From positions 5,221 through 11,261 of the forward strand of contig JACRMO010000003.1 in assembly GCA_016214925.1 (NCBI GenBank): a stretch of 6,041 nucleotides of DNA. The letters are read 5' to 3'. The stretch's first letter is position 1; the number at the start of each line of letters is the position of its first letter. The position numbers and the translations under genes were made by a program. Positions 5,536-6,041 of the stretch are shown here, in pieces. Under the pieces are notes generated by a model. It saw nothing but the letters and a program-made list of their open reading frames with translations. It did not search any database and had not been told where the DNA came from. This stretch comes from Gammaproteobacteria bacterium. Lineage in GTDB: Bacteria; Pseudomonadota; Gammaproteobacteria; Thiohalobacterales; Thiohalobacteraceae.

Positions 5536-5824
5536 CCTGCATATTCCCGATGCCGTCGGCGTCACGGTCACCGACGACACCTTGAGTGTCGAACTCAGCG
5601 ATGGCCGCACGATATCTGTGCCGCTCGAATGGTACCCGCGACTCGTTCACGCCACGCAGGAAGAACGCAATCGCTGGCGTCTGATCGCGCATGGGCACGG
5701 CATTCACTGGGATGGCCTCGACGAAGACATCAGTGTCGAAGGGTTGATTGCTGGGAGGCCGTCGGGGGAGAGTCAGGCTTCGTTGGCGCGGTGGCTTGCG
5801 ACACGTCACGAACAACGGACGTAG
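5516..5824 (+). CDS. DUF2442 domain protein, 102 aa
   Basis: The protein is full length and shows the family layout: a beta-rich N-terminal half (GVTVTDDTLSVELSDGRTIS, 15-34), the signature VPLEWYPRLVHATQEERNRW (35-54), then IHWDGLDEDISVEGLIAGRP (63-82) and a terminal helix (SQASLARWLATRHEQ). The start at ATG 5516 lies inside the end of the DUF4160 gene (20-base overlap), so translational coupling is likely; an ATG at 5511 in another frame stops after two codons. DUF2442 proteins sit beside DUF4160 proteins in many bacteria and are thought to be the partner, perhaps antitoxin, component. Here the partner is intact although its upstream gene has lost its middle. Dispersed repeats begin about 15 bases after the stop. 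Confidence 0.85.
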   Translation: MTTSAIDLHIPDAVGVTVTDDTLSVELSDGRTISVPLEWYPRLVHATQEERNRWRLIAHGHGIHWDGLDEDISVEGLIAGRPSGESQASLARWLATRHEQRT

Positions 5825-5838
5825 GCAATAGGTTTTGT

Positions 5839-5867
5839 CGTCATTGCGAGCGCAGCGAAGCAATCTC
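5839..5867. repeat. Dispersed repeat of the CGTCATTGCGAG type
   Basis: CGTCATTGCGAGCGCAGCGA followed by AGCAATCTC is a widespread intergenic repeat in bacteria. ATTGC and GCAAT at its ends are inverted copies. Translated, it gives the well-known false peptide RHCERSEAIS. No function is assigned. Confidence 0.75.
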
Positions 5868-5904
5868 CTGATGCGGAGTGCCGCCGTTCTCCTTTGCCTT
5901 TTTT

Positions 5905-5956
5905 CCGCGCTTGCTGCGCGGGTTACTTTCTCTTGCATGCCCAAGAGAAAGTAACC
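5905..5956. repeat. Palindromic dispersed repeat with 15-bp perfect stem
   Basis: GGTTACTTTCTCTTG (5921-5935) and CAAGAGAAAGTAACC (5942-5956) are perfect reverse complements around a 6-base loop. A smaller hairpin, CCGCGC/GCGCGG (5905-5910 and 5916-5921), abuts it on the left. The adjoining AAAGAGAAGGGCACCCC is part of a repeat I recall as frequent between genes in Xanthomonadales and related gammaproteobacteria. As RNA the stem could act as a terminator-like or stabilising hairpin for the DUF2442 transcript. Confidence 0.75.
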
Positions 5957-5982
5957 AAAGAGAAGGGCACCCCGACGGCTTG

Positions 5983-6030
5983 GTTTCAAAGGGGTCAGAC
6001 CCGCGAATGCGGCTCTGACCCCTTTGAAAC
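5983..6030. repeat. REP-like palindrome of the GGGGTCAGA type
   Basis: GTTTCAAAGGGGTCAGA (5983-5999) and TCTGACCCCTTTGAAAC (6014-6030) are perfect 17-bp reverse complements. After one mismatch the stem continues with CCGC/GCGG (6001-6004 and 6009-6012) around a GAAT loop. Palindromes of the GGGGTCAGA...TCTGACCCC kind typically flank REP-associated tyrosine transposases (Y1/RAYT) or occur as their non-autonomous copies. No transposase gene is in the window; one could lie just to the right. Confidence 0.75.
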
Positions 6031-6041
6031 TTCCCTGCGCT

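Noticed and set aside
5629..5871. 80-codon plus-strand frame ending RHCERSEAIS
   Set aside because: Its end is the well-known false translation of a dispersed repeat, and the rest is a shadow of DUF2442.
5477..5989. 170-codon minus-strand frame across DUF2442 and the repeats
   Set aside because: It runs through dispersed repeats and opposite to a recognised gene.
5839..6041. CRISPR array
   Set aside because: The repeats here are three different palindromes, not regularly spaced copies of one unit, and no cas genes are present.

Overview
The window (about 60% G+C) looks like chromosomal DNA of a gammaproteobacterium. The clues are a FabB-type ketoacyl-ACP synthase tail, a Kup potassium transporter closely resembling the enterobacterial one, and, at the right end, palindromic dispersed repeats of kinds common in Xanthomonadales-like genomes. 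The genus cannot be named from this sequence alone.

Layout. 1-154 is the 3' end of fabB. Seven bases later kup (162-2060) begins. A hairpin with an A-tract only on its left side (2071-2104) separates kup from a 326-residue protein of unknown function (2109-3089). After 3090 the window becomes a patchwork of small accessory genes, all on the + strand: a toxin-antitoxin-like pair (3197-3418 and 3351-3551), a 271-base stretch without a clear gene, a small coiled-coil protein with a C-terminal membrane segment (3823-4158), a two-TM channel-like protein (4260-4604), a VIT1/CCC1-family metal transporter (4674-5237) and a DUF4160/DUF2442 pair (5383-5535 and 5516-5824). From about 5839 to the end there are three dispersed-repeat elements in a row, with no gene.

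The main observation is that three of the small genes seem to have lost an internal block while keeping both ends. The first toxin-like gene loses its C-terminal half out of frame; its old C-terminus can still be read as a short basic tail whose stop overlaps the antitoxin start as ATGA. The VIT1-like transporter lacks about 40 residues after its second membrane helix, in frame. The DUF4160 protein lacks about 30 central residues, in frame. In both two-gene modules the second gene (putative antitoxin or partner) is intact. This fits decay of accessory modules by short deletions, but assembly error must be excluded. The family lengths used here come from memory of the families, not from an alignment.

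Functionally, fabB (fatty acid elongation) and kup (potassium uptake) are housekeeping genes. The rest are stress or accessory functions with no visible common pathway. I see no complete new system; the deletion pattern is the most unusual thing present.
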